Below, piece by piece: positions 8,274 through 16,286 of a DNA stretch of 25,025 nucleotides. The translations under genes and the position numbers were made by a program. Origin of the DNA: ZLKRG08 sp964654815 (GTDB taxonomy: Bacteria > Actinomycetota > Actinomycetes > Nanopelagicales > Nanopelagicaceae); contig CAZZLH010000019.1 in assembly GCA_964654815.1 (NCBI GenBank), positions 1 to 25,025 on the forward strand. Direction: 5' to 3'. The stretch's first letter is position 1. Every line of letters starts with the position of its first letter. Below the pieces are notes generated by a model. That model searched no databases. It saw only the letters and a list, made by a program, of their open reading frames with translations, and had not been told where the DNA came from.

Positions 8274-10046
8274 CTAATTCTCCAGCTTAAAGGTGATATC
8301 TAGCCACTCTTCTTCTAATTTAGCGCGAAGCTCCTCTGCCACTTTGATCTCGGCGGTAACTTTTATGAGCGCATCGGGGTCGAATGCAACTTCTTCCTGT
8401 TTATCCTTAAGGGTCTTCAACTCTAAATCCGATCGCTCCATCTGTCTTTCGACCCGGACTAAATCCTTCTTCAATTGTCTCTGCTCCGCCGCATTTGAGA
8501 TTGGTTTTGTTGAATTATCTTTTGGTACCGATGCAGCTATTTGCGCGCTTCGAGCCTCTAAGTATTGATCGATTCCTCTGGGTAAATCCGTCAACTTGCC
8601 ATCTCCAAGCAACCCCACAATTTGATTGCAAGTGCGCTCAAGGAAATACCGATCATGGGAAATCACAATCAATGTACCGGCAAAACTATCCAGAAGATCT
8701 TCTAGTTCAGTAAGAATCTCTATATCCAAATCATTTGTTGGCTCATCTAACAAAAGCACGTTTGGGCTATCCATCAATAACCTAGTTAATTGCAGGCGAC
8801 GTTTTTCACCACCAGATAAATCTCCGACTGGGGTCCACTGCGATTCTCGATCAAATCCCAACCGCTCACAAAGTTGCGAGGCAGATAACTCCTTGCCACC
8901 GCCTAGCTCCACTCTGGTAGCCACTCGCTCCACCGCTTCAATCAACCGCCAAGTTGGATTTAATTCAGCCAAATGTTGCGAGAGCATTGCGCTTTTAACG
9001 GTTACCCCTTTTACCAATTTACCGGCGCTTGGAAAATGTTCGCCAGCCAAAGTTCGCATCAGAGTGGTTTTACCAGAGCCATTTACCCCAACAATTCCGA
9101 TTCGCTCTCCTGGGCCTATATTCCAATACAAGTCCTCGATTAACACATTCTCGCCTGCACGGATCTGTAGATGCTGACATTCAAAAACAGTATTTCCTAA
9201 TCGGTTCTGGCTAAATCTCAGCAATTCAGTGTTATCCCGAGGTGGTGGTTCGTTTGCGATCAATTCATTTGCAGCATCCACACGAAATTTAGGTTTACTG
9301 GTTCTGGCTGGCGCACCTCGCCTTAACCACGCCAACTCTTTACGCAATAGATTATTGCGACGGGAATCCATTGCTGCTTGTTGCCGTGCTCGCTCGGCTT
9401 TTGCTAAGACATATGCCGAGTAACCACCTTCGTAGACTTCTAGCTCACCGCCCACAACTTCCCAAGTCGTATCGGTTACTTCATCTAGAAACCAGCGATC
9501 ATGAGTTATGACCATCACCGCAAGGCCTTTTCGATTCTTTAGATGATCAGCAAGCCAGGCCACACCCTCAACATCCAAGTGATTAGTTGGCTCATCTAGC
9601 AGAATCAAATCCAAATCTTCAATCAACAGTTTGGCTAAACCGACTCTGCGTTTCTCGCCGCCCGATAGAGCGGCAAAACCACGAGTAAACAACTCTTCTT
9701 GATAGCCACCAAAGAGTCCGGTGAAGATTGCGCGCACCCCCGCATCTCGCGCCCATTCATGTGTTGCCTTTCCACCCAAAACTACATCGCGAACCGTTGC
9801 ACCTTTTGGCGCATTATCAATTTGCGAGAGCACGCCTATCTGTGTACCGCCAGCTTTAGTCACTCGACCCGAATCAGCAACTTCCATCCCAGCAATCAAT
9901 TTAAGTAGCGTTGATTTTCCAGCGCCATTTCGTCCCACAACTCCGATGCGATCTCCTTGGGAGATACCTATGCTGACATCACGCAAAAGTTCCTTGATAT
10001 CGAAAGCTTTACTAACGCCCTCTAAATTCACCAGGTTTCGCGCCAT
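8274..10046 (-). CDS. ABC-F family ATPase (Uup-like)
   Basis: Soluble tandem-ATPase protein without membrane domains, expected to act on ribosomes or on DNA replication intermediates as Uup does. Domain 1 has Walker A GRNGAGKS (38-45), signature LSGGEKRR (from 127) and Walker B LILLDEPTNHLD. Domain 2 has GVNGSGKT (320-327), a second LSGGEKRR and LLLDEPTNDLD. The interdomain linker contains KELAWLRRGAPARTSKPKF (236-254), the wording seen in Uup rather than EttA. After about residue 520 a charged helical stretch resembles the Uup C-terminal coiled coil. The length, 590 residues, is normal. The start ATG is only 26 bases from the divergent kynureninase ATG and no Shine-Dalgarno is evident. It is the first gene of a unit with the DMT transporter. 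Confidence 0.92.
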   Translation of the reverse strand: MARNLVNLEGVSKAFDIKELLRDVSIGISQGDRIGVVGRNGAGKSTLLKLIAGMEVADSGRVTKAGGTQIGVLSQIDNAPKGATVRDVVLGGKATHEWARDAGVRAIFTGLFGGYQEELFTRGFAALSGGEKRRVGLAKLLIEDLDLILLDEPTNHLDVEGVAWLADHLKNRKGLAVMVITHDRWFLDEVTDTTWEVVGGELEVYEGGYSAYVLAKAERARQQAAMDSRRNNLLRKELAWLRRGAPARTSKPKFRVDAANELIANEPPPRDNTELLRFSQNRLGNTVFECQHLQIRAGENVLIEDLYWNIGPGERIGIVGVNGSGKTTLMRTLAGEHFPSAGKLVKGVTVKSAMLSQHLAELNPTWRLIEAVERVATRVELGGGKELSASQLCERLGFDRESQWTPVGDLSGGEKRRLQLTRLLMDSPNVLLLDEPTNDLDIEILTELEDLLDSFAGTLIVISHDRYFLERTCNQIVGLLGDGKLTDLPRGIDQYLEARSAQIAASVPKDNSTKPISNAAEQRQLKKDLVRVERQMERSDLELKTLKDKQEEVAFDPDALIKVTAEIKVAEELRAKLEEEWLDITFKLEN

Positions 10047-10054
10047 AGCGGTTA

Positions 10055-10060
10055 AGAGTA
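10055..10060 (-). promoter_or_regulatory. Candidate -10 box of the ABC-F gene
   Basis: Reads TACTCT on the minus strand, 8 bases before the ATG at 10046. Its last two bases coincide with the first two of the candidate -10 on the other strand, so polymerase could occupy only one promoter at a time. Confidence 0.35.
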
Positions 10061-10064
10061 GGCT
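10059..10064 (+). promoter_or_regulatory. Candidate -10 box of the kynU-kynA unit
   Basis: TAGGCT lies 8 bases before the ATG at 10073, consistent with a leaderless transcript. The same hexamer precedes the acetyltransferase gene at 17956. The -35 would fall inside the ABC-F coding start, where only a poor TTTCGC is seen. Confidence 0.35.
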
Positions 10065-10072
10065 CTCGCTCC

Positions 10073-11347
10073 ATGGAAGTCACAAACCGCGAATATGCAC
10101 TTGCGTTAGATGCGACAGATCCCTTAGCTAAATATCGCGATAAATTTGTAATCGAAGATCCCGATCAATGCTACCTAGATGGAAATTCGCTGGGCCGTAT
10201 GCCTAAGGCAACAGTTCAAGCAGTAAATGACTTTATGGTCAATGAATGGGGCAAAGAGGCGGTGGCAGGTTGGGCTCATTGGATAGATGAGGCGCAGACC
10301 GTTGGAGATTTACTTGGCCGAGCAGCGCTAGGTGCGGGTCCAGGTCAGGTCTTGGTTTGCGACACCACATCAATAAATTTCTATCAATTGGCGCTGGCTG
10401 CAATTCAAGCAAGGCCAGGTAGAAAAACCATCATCACGGATGCGGCGAATTTCCCCACGGATCGATATATCTTGCAAGGAATCGCACGACAATTTGATTT
10501 AAATTTGGTGGTAATTGATAACGAGCCTGGTGATACTGAGTTTGAGCGAATCACACCTGAGATTCTTGAGCAGTACTTAAGTGAAGATGTTGCACTGGTA
10601 ACTTTAGAAGTAATCCAATATCGCTCAGGTGCACGTTCACCTATTAAAGCGATCACTGACTTGGCTCGGAAATATGGCGCATTGACATTGTGGGATGCCA
10701 GCCATGCAGTCGGTGCAATCGAAATGGATTATGACGCCAATGGGGTCGATTTGGCAGTTGGTTGTACTTATAAATACGGCAACTCCGGTCCTGGCTCACC
10801 CGCGTGGATGTATGTAAGCAAAAAGCTGCAGCGAGAATTACAAGTTCCGATTCAAGGTTGGTTTGCACAGAAGGATCAATTTGAGATGGGGCCAACCTTT
10901 ATCCGGGAAATGGATAGTATGCGCGGTTTTCAAATCGCGAGCCCAGGTCTGATGGCAATTCGCTGTGTTAAAACCGCATTTGAGATGATCGAATCTGCTT
11001 CAATTAAAGCGATAGCTGAGAAGAGCGCAAAGGGCACGCAGATGATGATCGAACTTTACGATGCCTGGTTGGCGCCCCTAGGTTTCAAATTAAACACTTC
11101 GCGAAAGGCATCAGAACGAGGTGGTCATATCTCGCTGATTCATCCAGATGCCAAAGAGATTGCCGCCGCAATGCGTAGTGAAATCAACGTGATTCCCGAC
11201 TACCGCGTACCAAATTCAATTCGTTTAGCGATTAGCCCACTGCCAACCTCCTATGTAGAAGTTTGGGATGGTTTCGCCAGGTTGCGCGATTTGGTGGCAA
11301 GTAAAAGATATTTAGGGATCGGGAGCGAAGGAACCCGGGTCACATGA
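10073..11347 (+). CDS. kynU: Kynureninase
   Basis: PLP-dependent enzyme that cleaves kynurenine to anthranilate and alanine. The 424 residues show CYLDGNSLGRMP (33-44), the cofactor-binding Asp in LWDASHAVGAI (about 206-216), and the Schiff-base lysine Lys234 in CTYKYGNSGPGSPAW. Near the C-terminus RGGHISLIHPDA and PNSIRLAISPLPTSY are family motifs. Around the lysine the usual YKYLNGGPGAPA is altered to YKYGNSGPGSPA, a mild divergence that keeps the key residues. The gene overlaps the tryptophan dioxygenase by ATGA, so the two are co-translated. The alternative substrate 3-hydroxykynurenine is possible; sequence alone does not separate them. Confidence 0.93.
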   Translation: MEVTNREYALALDATDPLAKYRDKFVIEDPDQCYLDGNSLGRMPKATVQAVNDFMVNEWGKEAVAGWAHWIDEAQTVGDLLGRAALGAGPGQVLVCDTTSINFYQLALAAIQARPGRKTIITDAANFPTDRYILQGIARQFDLNLVVIDNEPGDTEFERITPEILEQYLSEDVALVTLEVIQYRSGARSPIKAITDLARKYGALTLWDASHAVGAIEMDYDANGVDLAVGCTYKYGNSGPGSPAWMYVSKKLQRELQVPIQGWFAQKDQFEMGPTFIREMDSMRGFQIASPGLMAIRCVKTAFEMIESASIKAIAEKSAKGTQMMIELYDAWLAPLGFKLNTSRKASERGGHISLIHPDAKEIAAAMRSEINVIPDYRVPNSIRLAISPLPTSYVEVWDGFARLRDLVASKRYLGIGSEGTRVT

Positions 11348-12138
11348 GCGAGAATTACGAACCTGCGCTCACCTATTCAAGTTATCTTGCAATAGATGAA
11401 CTACTAAAATTACAACGCCCCTTATCCAAAGGTCCCGAGCATGATGAGATGCTCTTTATCATCATCCACCAAACCTATGAGCTCTGGTTCAAACAATTAA
11501 TCCATGAATTCTTAGAGGCGCAACGAGCCTTGGAAGCCAATGAGACCCATAAATCTCTGGCGGTATTAGGGCGCATCCGTACCATCCTCAAAACTTGCGT
11601 GAGTCAGATCGATATTTTGGAGACCATGACCCCGTTGCAATTTCTCTCCTTTAGAGATTACCTCGCAGCCTCCAGCGGGTTTCAATCAGTTCAATTTAGA
11701 AAAGTAGAGGCTATTTTGGGGCGGCGCGATGAAAAAGTTGCCAGCCATCTACCGCCACAATCTAAAGCTGAGATTTTAGAGATCATGAAGCATCGCTCAC
11801 TTTGGGACTCGGTATTGCTCTATCTTTCAAATCGCGGCGCCCAAATCCCCAATGAATTACTTGGTCGCGATTTCAACAAAAGTTATTCACCCAATGAATC
11901 TGTACAGCTAGCACTTATTGCGGTCCATAAATCTGATGCTGAGGCCGCGATGGTCTGCGAACGGTTGGTTGATATCGATGAAGGTCTGCAGGAATGGCGC
12001 TATCGCCATGTAAAAATGGTGGAGCGAACCATTGGCGCAAAATCAGGAACTGGTGGCTCTAGCGGGGTTAAATATCTGGCTAATACGCTCTTTAATCCGG
12101 TCTTCCCAGATTTATGGGAGATTAGATCGAGCCTTTAA
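11344..12138 (+). CDS. kynA: Tryptophan 2,3-dioxygenase
   Basis: Haem enzyme that opens the indole ring of L-tryptophan with O2 to give N-formylkynurenine, the first step of the kynurenine route. Key residues are in place: His42 in HQTYELWFKQ and Arg104 in FRDYLAASSGFQS, 62 apart; and haem ligand His222 in YRHVKMVERTIG with Thr236 in SGTGGSSGVKYL, 14 apart. Both spacings match the Xanthomonas enzyme. The 264 residues end with the conserved FPDLWEIRSSL. It is the second gene of the unit, overlapping kynU by four bases. Its last 17 bases overlap the convergent nitroreductase. No kynurenine formamidase is encoded nearby. Confidence 0.95.
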   Translation: MSENYEPALTYSSYLAIDELLKLQRPLSKGPEHDEMLFIIIHQTYELWFKQLIHEFLEAQRALEANETHKSLAVLGRIRTILKTCVSQIDILETMTPLQFLSFRDYLAASSGFQSVQFRKVEAILGRRDEKVASHLPPQSKAEILEIMKHRSLWDSVLLYLSNRGAQIPNELLGRDFNKSYSPNESVQLALIAVHKSDAEAAMVCERLVDIDEGLQEWRYRHVKMVERTIGAKSGTGGSSGVKYLANTLFNPVFPDLWEIRSSL

Positions 12139-12703
12139 TTACGATCTCCGATAGCTCTTTTCGGGTTGGTTCGGATTTCTCACGCGTTGCCATCGGCTCA
12201 GGCAATGTCTCTACATCTCCTTGCTTTCCGATTGCGACCACAACTACCGGTTCGAGGGTAGTTAGATCAAAGGTCTTGCAGATTGCATCATGATTGAAAC
12301 CAGTCATCTGATGAGAGACATAACCTCGATGATGCGCCTCAAAGGTCGCTTGTGATACCGAAAGTCCTAAGTCATATTGATAACTGGGATGCGGGTCATT
12401 GTTTGCACGCTGTTTGGTACCTGCAACCAAGAAAAGTGCTGCGGCGCTCTTCGCCCATTTTTGATTGAACTCCACAAGCCCAGAGAGGATTTCATTAAAA
12501 ACCTGATCACCACGTTTGCCGATTATGTAACGCCACGGTTGTTCGTTAAATGCCGAAGGTGCAAGTCGCGCAGCCTCCAGAATCGCGCGAAGATCTGTGC
12601 TGGATATTTCGGCGGTGGAGTCGAAGGCTCGTGGACTCCAACGATTTTCGATCAGCGGATGTACCTCAACTTGCGCCGGAGCTTTCTTCTGGACTTTTGC
12701 CAC
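12122..12703 (-). CDS. Nitroreductase family protein (FMN-dependent oxidoreductase)
   Basis: Flavoprotein of the nitroreductase fold; members reduce nitro compounds, quinones or enones using NAD(P)H. The 193 residues contain the FMN phosphate-binding start NRWSPRAFD, the APSAFNEQPWRYI motif, and the later GLSVSQATFEAHHRGYVSHQM stretch typical of the family. The GTG start at 12703 directly follows the TAA of the nucleotide-sugar dehydrogenase with no base between, so it is translated from the tail of the polysaccharide operon. There is no evident functional link to sugar synthesis; the physiological substrate is unknown. Confidence 0.88.
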   Translation of the reverse strand: MAKVQKKAPAQVEVHPLIENRWSPRAFDSTAEISSTDLRAILEAARLAPSAFNEQPWRYIIGKRGDQVFNEILSGLVEFNQKWAKSAAALFLVAGTKQRANNDPHPSYQYDLGLSVSQATFEAHHRGYVSHQMTGFNHDAICKTFDLTTLEPVVVVAIGKQGDVETLPEPMATREKSEPTRKELSEIVIKGSI

Positions 12704-13996
12704 TTACATCGCCTTACCAATCACATGATACTTAACAGAATTCCAATTATTGGACTTGGTTATTCCGCGGCCATCTAGCATCGTTTTGATGCCTGGAAAT
12801 TTATCCGCAGTTAAATCTGCGTACTCTTTATGGTCAGCTTGGATTATTGCCGCATCAACTGCTCTCCCATAATGAAATGGCGTGAAACCAAACTTTGTAA
12901 TCTCCTCATCGGAGTACATTGGATCGTGCACCAATACCTCTGCCCCAGCAGATTGCAATGCCGCAACTGCTGGAAAAACTCCGGAGAATGCGCTCTCCTT
13001 AACGCCGCCTCGATAAGAGATTCCCAAAACCACAACTTTCTGACCTTTTAGCGAACCATGTAGTTTGGCTAAATTTGCCACCACATGCGATGGCATCGCC
13101 TTATTTGCTTCGCGCGCAGTCCTAACAACTGTCGCTTCGGGGTCATTCCATAGATACATACGCGGATAGATTGGAATGCAATGGCCACCAACTGCGATAC
13201 CCGGGCGATGAATGTGGCTAAATGGTTGGGAGTTAGAGGCGTCAATAACTTTATGGATATCAATTCCATTTTGCTCGGCAAAAAGCGCGAATTGATTAGC
13301 TAAAGCAATATTCACATCTCGGTAGGTTGTTTCCGCTAACTTTGCCAATTCGGATGCTTCAGCGCTACCTAGATCCCATACTCCATTTGGCTGAGGTAGA
13401 TCTGGGCGAGGATCAAAATCTAGAACTGACTTATAAAACTCAACACCTGCGGTAGCAGAATCAGGATTGATTCCACCTACTAATTTCGGATATTTCCGCA
13501 GGTCTGCAAAGACGCGGCCGGTAAATACTCGTTCCGGTGAGAAGACGAGATGGAAGTCGACTCCGGCTTTGAGCCCCGAAATCTGCTCTAAAGCTGGCGC
13601 AAAACGATTACGAGTAGTACCAACTGGCAATGTGGTTTCGTAAGAGACCAAGGTACCTTTTTTCAAACCTTTACCAATCGCTTCAGTTGCAGCATCCATC
13701 CAACCAAAATCTGGCACGCCCTCTTCATTAACAAATAGCGGCACCACTACAACCACCGCTTCAGACTCTGCCACTGCCGCAGAGGTATCTGTGGTTGCGC
13801 GTAGGCGACCAGCATCGACCTCGGTGACTAAATATTCTTGTAGGTGCGCCTCTCCAGGGAAAGGTTCCCGCTTGGCATTTATCTCATCTACGGTCCACTG
13901 ATTTACATCCGCACCAATAACGGTATGGCCCTTGCGCGCAAACTGAACAGCCAGAGGTAGGCCAATCTTGCCCATCGCAACAACAGTGATTTTCAT
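12704..13996 (-). CDS. Nucleotide-sugar 6-dehydrogenase (UDP-GlcNAc/ManNAc dehydrogenase, WbpA/WecC type)
   Basis: Oxidises C6 of a UDP-N-acetylhexosamine to the uronic acid with two NAD+. Given its neighbours, the likely substrate is UDP-GlcNAc as for WbpA. The N-terminal Rossmann domain starts with VVAMGKIGLPLA, in which the first glycine of the usual GxGxxG is alanine, a variant I recall in actinobacterial and archaeal relatives. YETTLPVGTT (119-128) and FSPERVFTG (152-160) are family motifs. The catalytic Cys273 lies in VGGHCIPIYP, and the C-terminal domain carries VLGISYRGGVKESAFS. The length of 430 is normal. It overlaps the upstream glycosyltransferase by four bases and abuts the nitroreductase. 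Confidence 0.9.
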   Translation of the reverse strand: MKITVVAMGKIGLPLAVQFARKGHTVIGADVNQWTVDEINAKREPFPGEAHLQEYLVTEVDAGRLRATTDTSAAVAESEAVVVVVPLFVNEEGVPDFGWMDAATEAIGKGLKKGTLVSYETTLPVGTTRNRFAPALEQISGLKAGVDFHLVFSPERVFTGRVFADLRKYPKLVGGINPDSATAGVEFYKSVLDFDPRPDLPQPNGVWDLGSAEASELAKLAETTYRDVNIALANQFALFAEQNGIDIHKVIDASNSQPFSHIHRPGIAVGGHCIPIYPRMYLWNDPEATVVRTAREANKAMPSHVVANLAKLHGSLKGQKVVVLGISYRGGVKESAFSGVFPAVAALQSAGAEVLVHDPMYSDEEITKFGFTPFHYGRAVDAAIIQADHKEYADLTADKFPGIKTMLDGRGITKSNNWNSVKYHVIGKAM

Positions 13997-15330
13997 GGAT
14001 TTCCCTTCATGGCGGCAAGTGCATCGTGAGCCGCGACAAGTTTATCGCCTTGTCGCTCCCAAGAATATTCTGCCAGTAGCTCTGGCGTTATTGCGGCCAT
14101 GTATTTCTCTCTATGCTCTGATATCTCAGAAAAACATGCTGCCAGCTCACTTGCATTGCCAGCAGTGAATACCAAACCATTCTTTCGTAAATTTACTTCT
14201 GCAGCCATGGTCTTAACATCGCTAACAATTATTGGCAATTTAGCATGTAGGAATTCAAAGAATTTAGTAACTAATGAGATTTCGTGATTTGGGTAGTGCA
14301 GGATTGGTATCACACCGCTTGTGGCATCAGAGATGAAGGTAGAGACATACCACTCAGGTACATATGGATGTATATGCAGGCGTTCGCTAACACCTAGAGA
14401 GATTGCTTTATCTTTAAGTCCTAATACGTATGGCGCATTTGGATTGACTACCAAGGCAACATGATGGCTAGGTGCCGCTAGGAGAGCTTCAACCATAGTG
14501 TCCAAGCCGCGTTGAGGCGCCGCCGCGCCGACATATACATGTAATGGCGTTTGCGAAGCAACTCCCAAGTTCTTACGGATCGTTCCTAGGCTTGGGTCAA
14601 TTTCTGGTTGGGCAAGTCTTGGTGCATTTAACACTACGGTTGGTTTGGTCTTTAATTGATAATCTGCTTGCAACATCTCTGCAATGGTTTCTGAGACCGT
14701 CATTACTGATCCAGCAACTTTCATACCTTGTCGCTCCAAAATAGACATGGCATGGCGCCAAACTGGGTGCTTGCGATGCACACCTTTTACATATTCATGT
14801 GCATCATAGAGAATCCCAATCTCTTTACCTCTAGCGGCCGCTCGCTCCTTAGCTCGCATCGCAAGCCCCAAAGTATCGCAATCATTTGCATGGATCAGAT
14901 CTGGAGATTCATTATCGATTGCCGCAGAAAATGTTGCTTCTCCATCCTTTAATAGTGGCCAAGCGGGATATAGGAATTTGTCAGAAATCTTAAGTAGATA
15001 GGGGCTAGCCCAACGCCAAAAGAGAAAATCTGGCGCAATCAAACGTGAACCATATTTGATGTAACTATTGGTCATCTTCACGGTAAAGCTAAAAGGCCAA
15101 AAGGGTTTGGTGCGCTTCAATGAATATCTATTAATAGGTTCAACTCGCTTGATGGTAAAACCATTGGCTTGTTCGATTGCCGGACAATTACCAATTCGTT
15201 GCGCCAATAAAACAACTTGGTATCCCGCTGCTGCCAAGGTTTCGGCAGATTTTAAAACTCTGGAGTCGCCAATGGCATTATTTGTGACGAGCGAAACGAT
15301 CTTTAATTTTGATCTATCGACACTGTGCAT
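13993..15330 (-). CDS. GT4-like family glycosyltransferase (GT-B fold)
   Basis: Retaining glycosyltransferase, expected to act on the cytoplasmic face during surface polysaccharide assembly; donor and acceptor unknown. The N-terminal half has IVSLVTNNAIGDSRVLKSAE and DLIHANDCDTLGLAM. The C-terminal half has VYVGAAAPQRGLDTMVEAL and the donor-site segment VTKFFEFLHAKLPIIVSD. The protein has 445 residues. The only in-frame ATG before the conserved KIVSLV is at 15330, so the gene overlaps the end of the upstream oxidoreductase by 28 bases. It overlaps the downstream dehydrogenase by four. It lies between two UDP-GlcNAc-modifying genes, so it may use their product. Confidence 0.88.
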   Translation of the reverse strand: MHSVDRSKLKIVSLVTNNAIGDSRVLKSAETLAAAGYQVVLLAQRIGNCPAIEQANGFTIKRVEPINRYSLKRTKPFWPFSFTVKMTNSYIKYGSRLIAPDFLFWRWASPYLLKISDKFLYPAWPLLKDGEATFSAAIDNESPDLIHANDCDTLGLAMRAKERAAARGKEIGILYDAHEYVKGVHRKHPVWRHAMSILERQGMKVAGSVMTVSETIAEMLQADYQLKTKPTVVLNAPRLAQPEIDPSLGTIRKNLGVASQTPLHVYVGAAAPQRGLDTMVEALLAAPSHHVALVVNPNAPYVLGLKDKAISLGVSERLHIHPYVPEWYVSTFISDATSGVIPILHYPNHEISLVTKFFEFLHAKLPIIVSDVKTMAAEVNLRKNGLVFTAGNASELAACFSEISEHREKYMAAITPELLAEYSWERQGDKLVAAHDALAAMKGNP

Positions 15331-16286
15331 TGTTCTTTTGCGCTCTTAATTACTGCCTCTGCTACAACTACCGTCGCCAATCCTTGCTGCATAGTTACGA
15401 TATCTGCACTCTTGCCTAAAACCGCATCTCGAAAGTTCTCATGTTCCATCTTTAACGGCTCATGCTTTGGATAGGCATATCGAATTACATCACCCTCAGA
15501 TACGCCTCTAAATTGTGCAATCTCGTCCCAATTTGAACTTACCGTGCCGTTTGCATAAAAAGTTAAATCTGCGGTCAAGGTATCTGCCACAAATGCACCT
15601 TTCTCGCCAGTCAGAATCGTGACTCGCTCCTTTAGCGGACTTAACCAATTGACCAAATGATTGGAGATAGTGCCGCCACTCATGCTTGCTACAACTGCAA
15701 CCATATCTTCATGTTCGCGCCCAGATCGATGTGCGGTTCTGGCTGAAACCGAAGTGAAGCTCTGTCCGGTTACCCAAGCAGTTAGATCTATATCGTGTGT
15801 CGCAAGATCCTTTACCACCCCAACATCTGCAATTCGCGCCGGAAATGGACCTTGCCGCCTAGTAACTACTTGATACAAAGTACCCAATTGATCCAATCGC
15901 TTGCGCGCTTCTTGAAGCGCCGGGTTGTATCGCTCAATATGGCCAACTGCACCGACTAATCCACTAAAGGCCGCGGTTAACTCCTTAGAACTCTCAATAT
16001 CCTGTGAGAGCGGTTTTTCTACCATCGCATGAATTCCGGCTGCAGCTAGTTGTTTGCCGATCTCCAAGTGATAGATCGTAGGAACTGCAACCATCGCATA
16101 ATCGATCTTCATCGCGATTAACTCTTCAATGCTCTTTACTACTGGCCTACCTTGAGCGATATTTTGGGTATCACCGGCAGAATCACATACACCGACAAAA
16201 TCAACGCCACTTAAATTTGCAAGAACGCGGGCATGATGGCGACCCATCATGCCAAGACCCACTAATCCAGCGCGAAGATTTGCCAC
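15303..16286 (-). CDS. wlbA: Gfo/Idh/MocA oxidoreductase, probable UDP-N-acetylglucosaminuronate 3-dehydrogenase (WlbA/WbpB-like)
   Basis: Predicted to oxidise the 3-hydroxyl of UDP-GlcNAc uronic acid with NAD+, giving the 3-keto sugar that the adjacent aminotransferase uses. The 327 residues have the Rossmann loop GLVGLGMMGRHHARVL (7-22), the catalytic-lysine motif EKP in AMVEKPLSQDI, GHIERYNPALQEA, and the D-x3-H motif in VKDLATHDIDLTAW. The start is GTG directly after the TAA of the aminotransferase. Family membership is sure; the WlbA assignment rests on the order acetyltransferase, aminotransferase, oxidoreductase, dehydrogenase in one operon. Confidence 0.85.
   Translation of the reverse strand: MANLRAGLVGLGMMGRHHARVLANLSGVDFVGVCDSAGDTQNIAQGRPVVKSIEELIAMKIDYAMVAVPTIYHLEIGKQLAAAGIHAMVEKPLSQDIESSKELTAAFSGLVGAVGHIERYNPALQEARKRLDQLGTLYQVVTRRQGPFPARIADVGVVKDLATHDIDLTAWVTGQSFTSVSARTAHRSGREHEDMVAVVASMSGGTISNHLVNWLSPLKERVTILTGEKGAFVADTLTADLTFYANGTVSSNWDEIAQFRGVSEGDVIRYAYPKHEPLKMEHENFRDAVLGKSADIVTMQQGLATVVVAEAVIKSAKEQCTVSIDQN

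Noticed and set aside
8626..9177. 183-codon open frame on the plus strand inside the ABC-F gene
   Set aside because: It is antisense to the second ATPase domain, has no recognisable domain or ribosome site, and the minus-strand protein is fully conserved.
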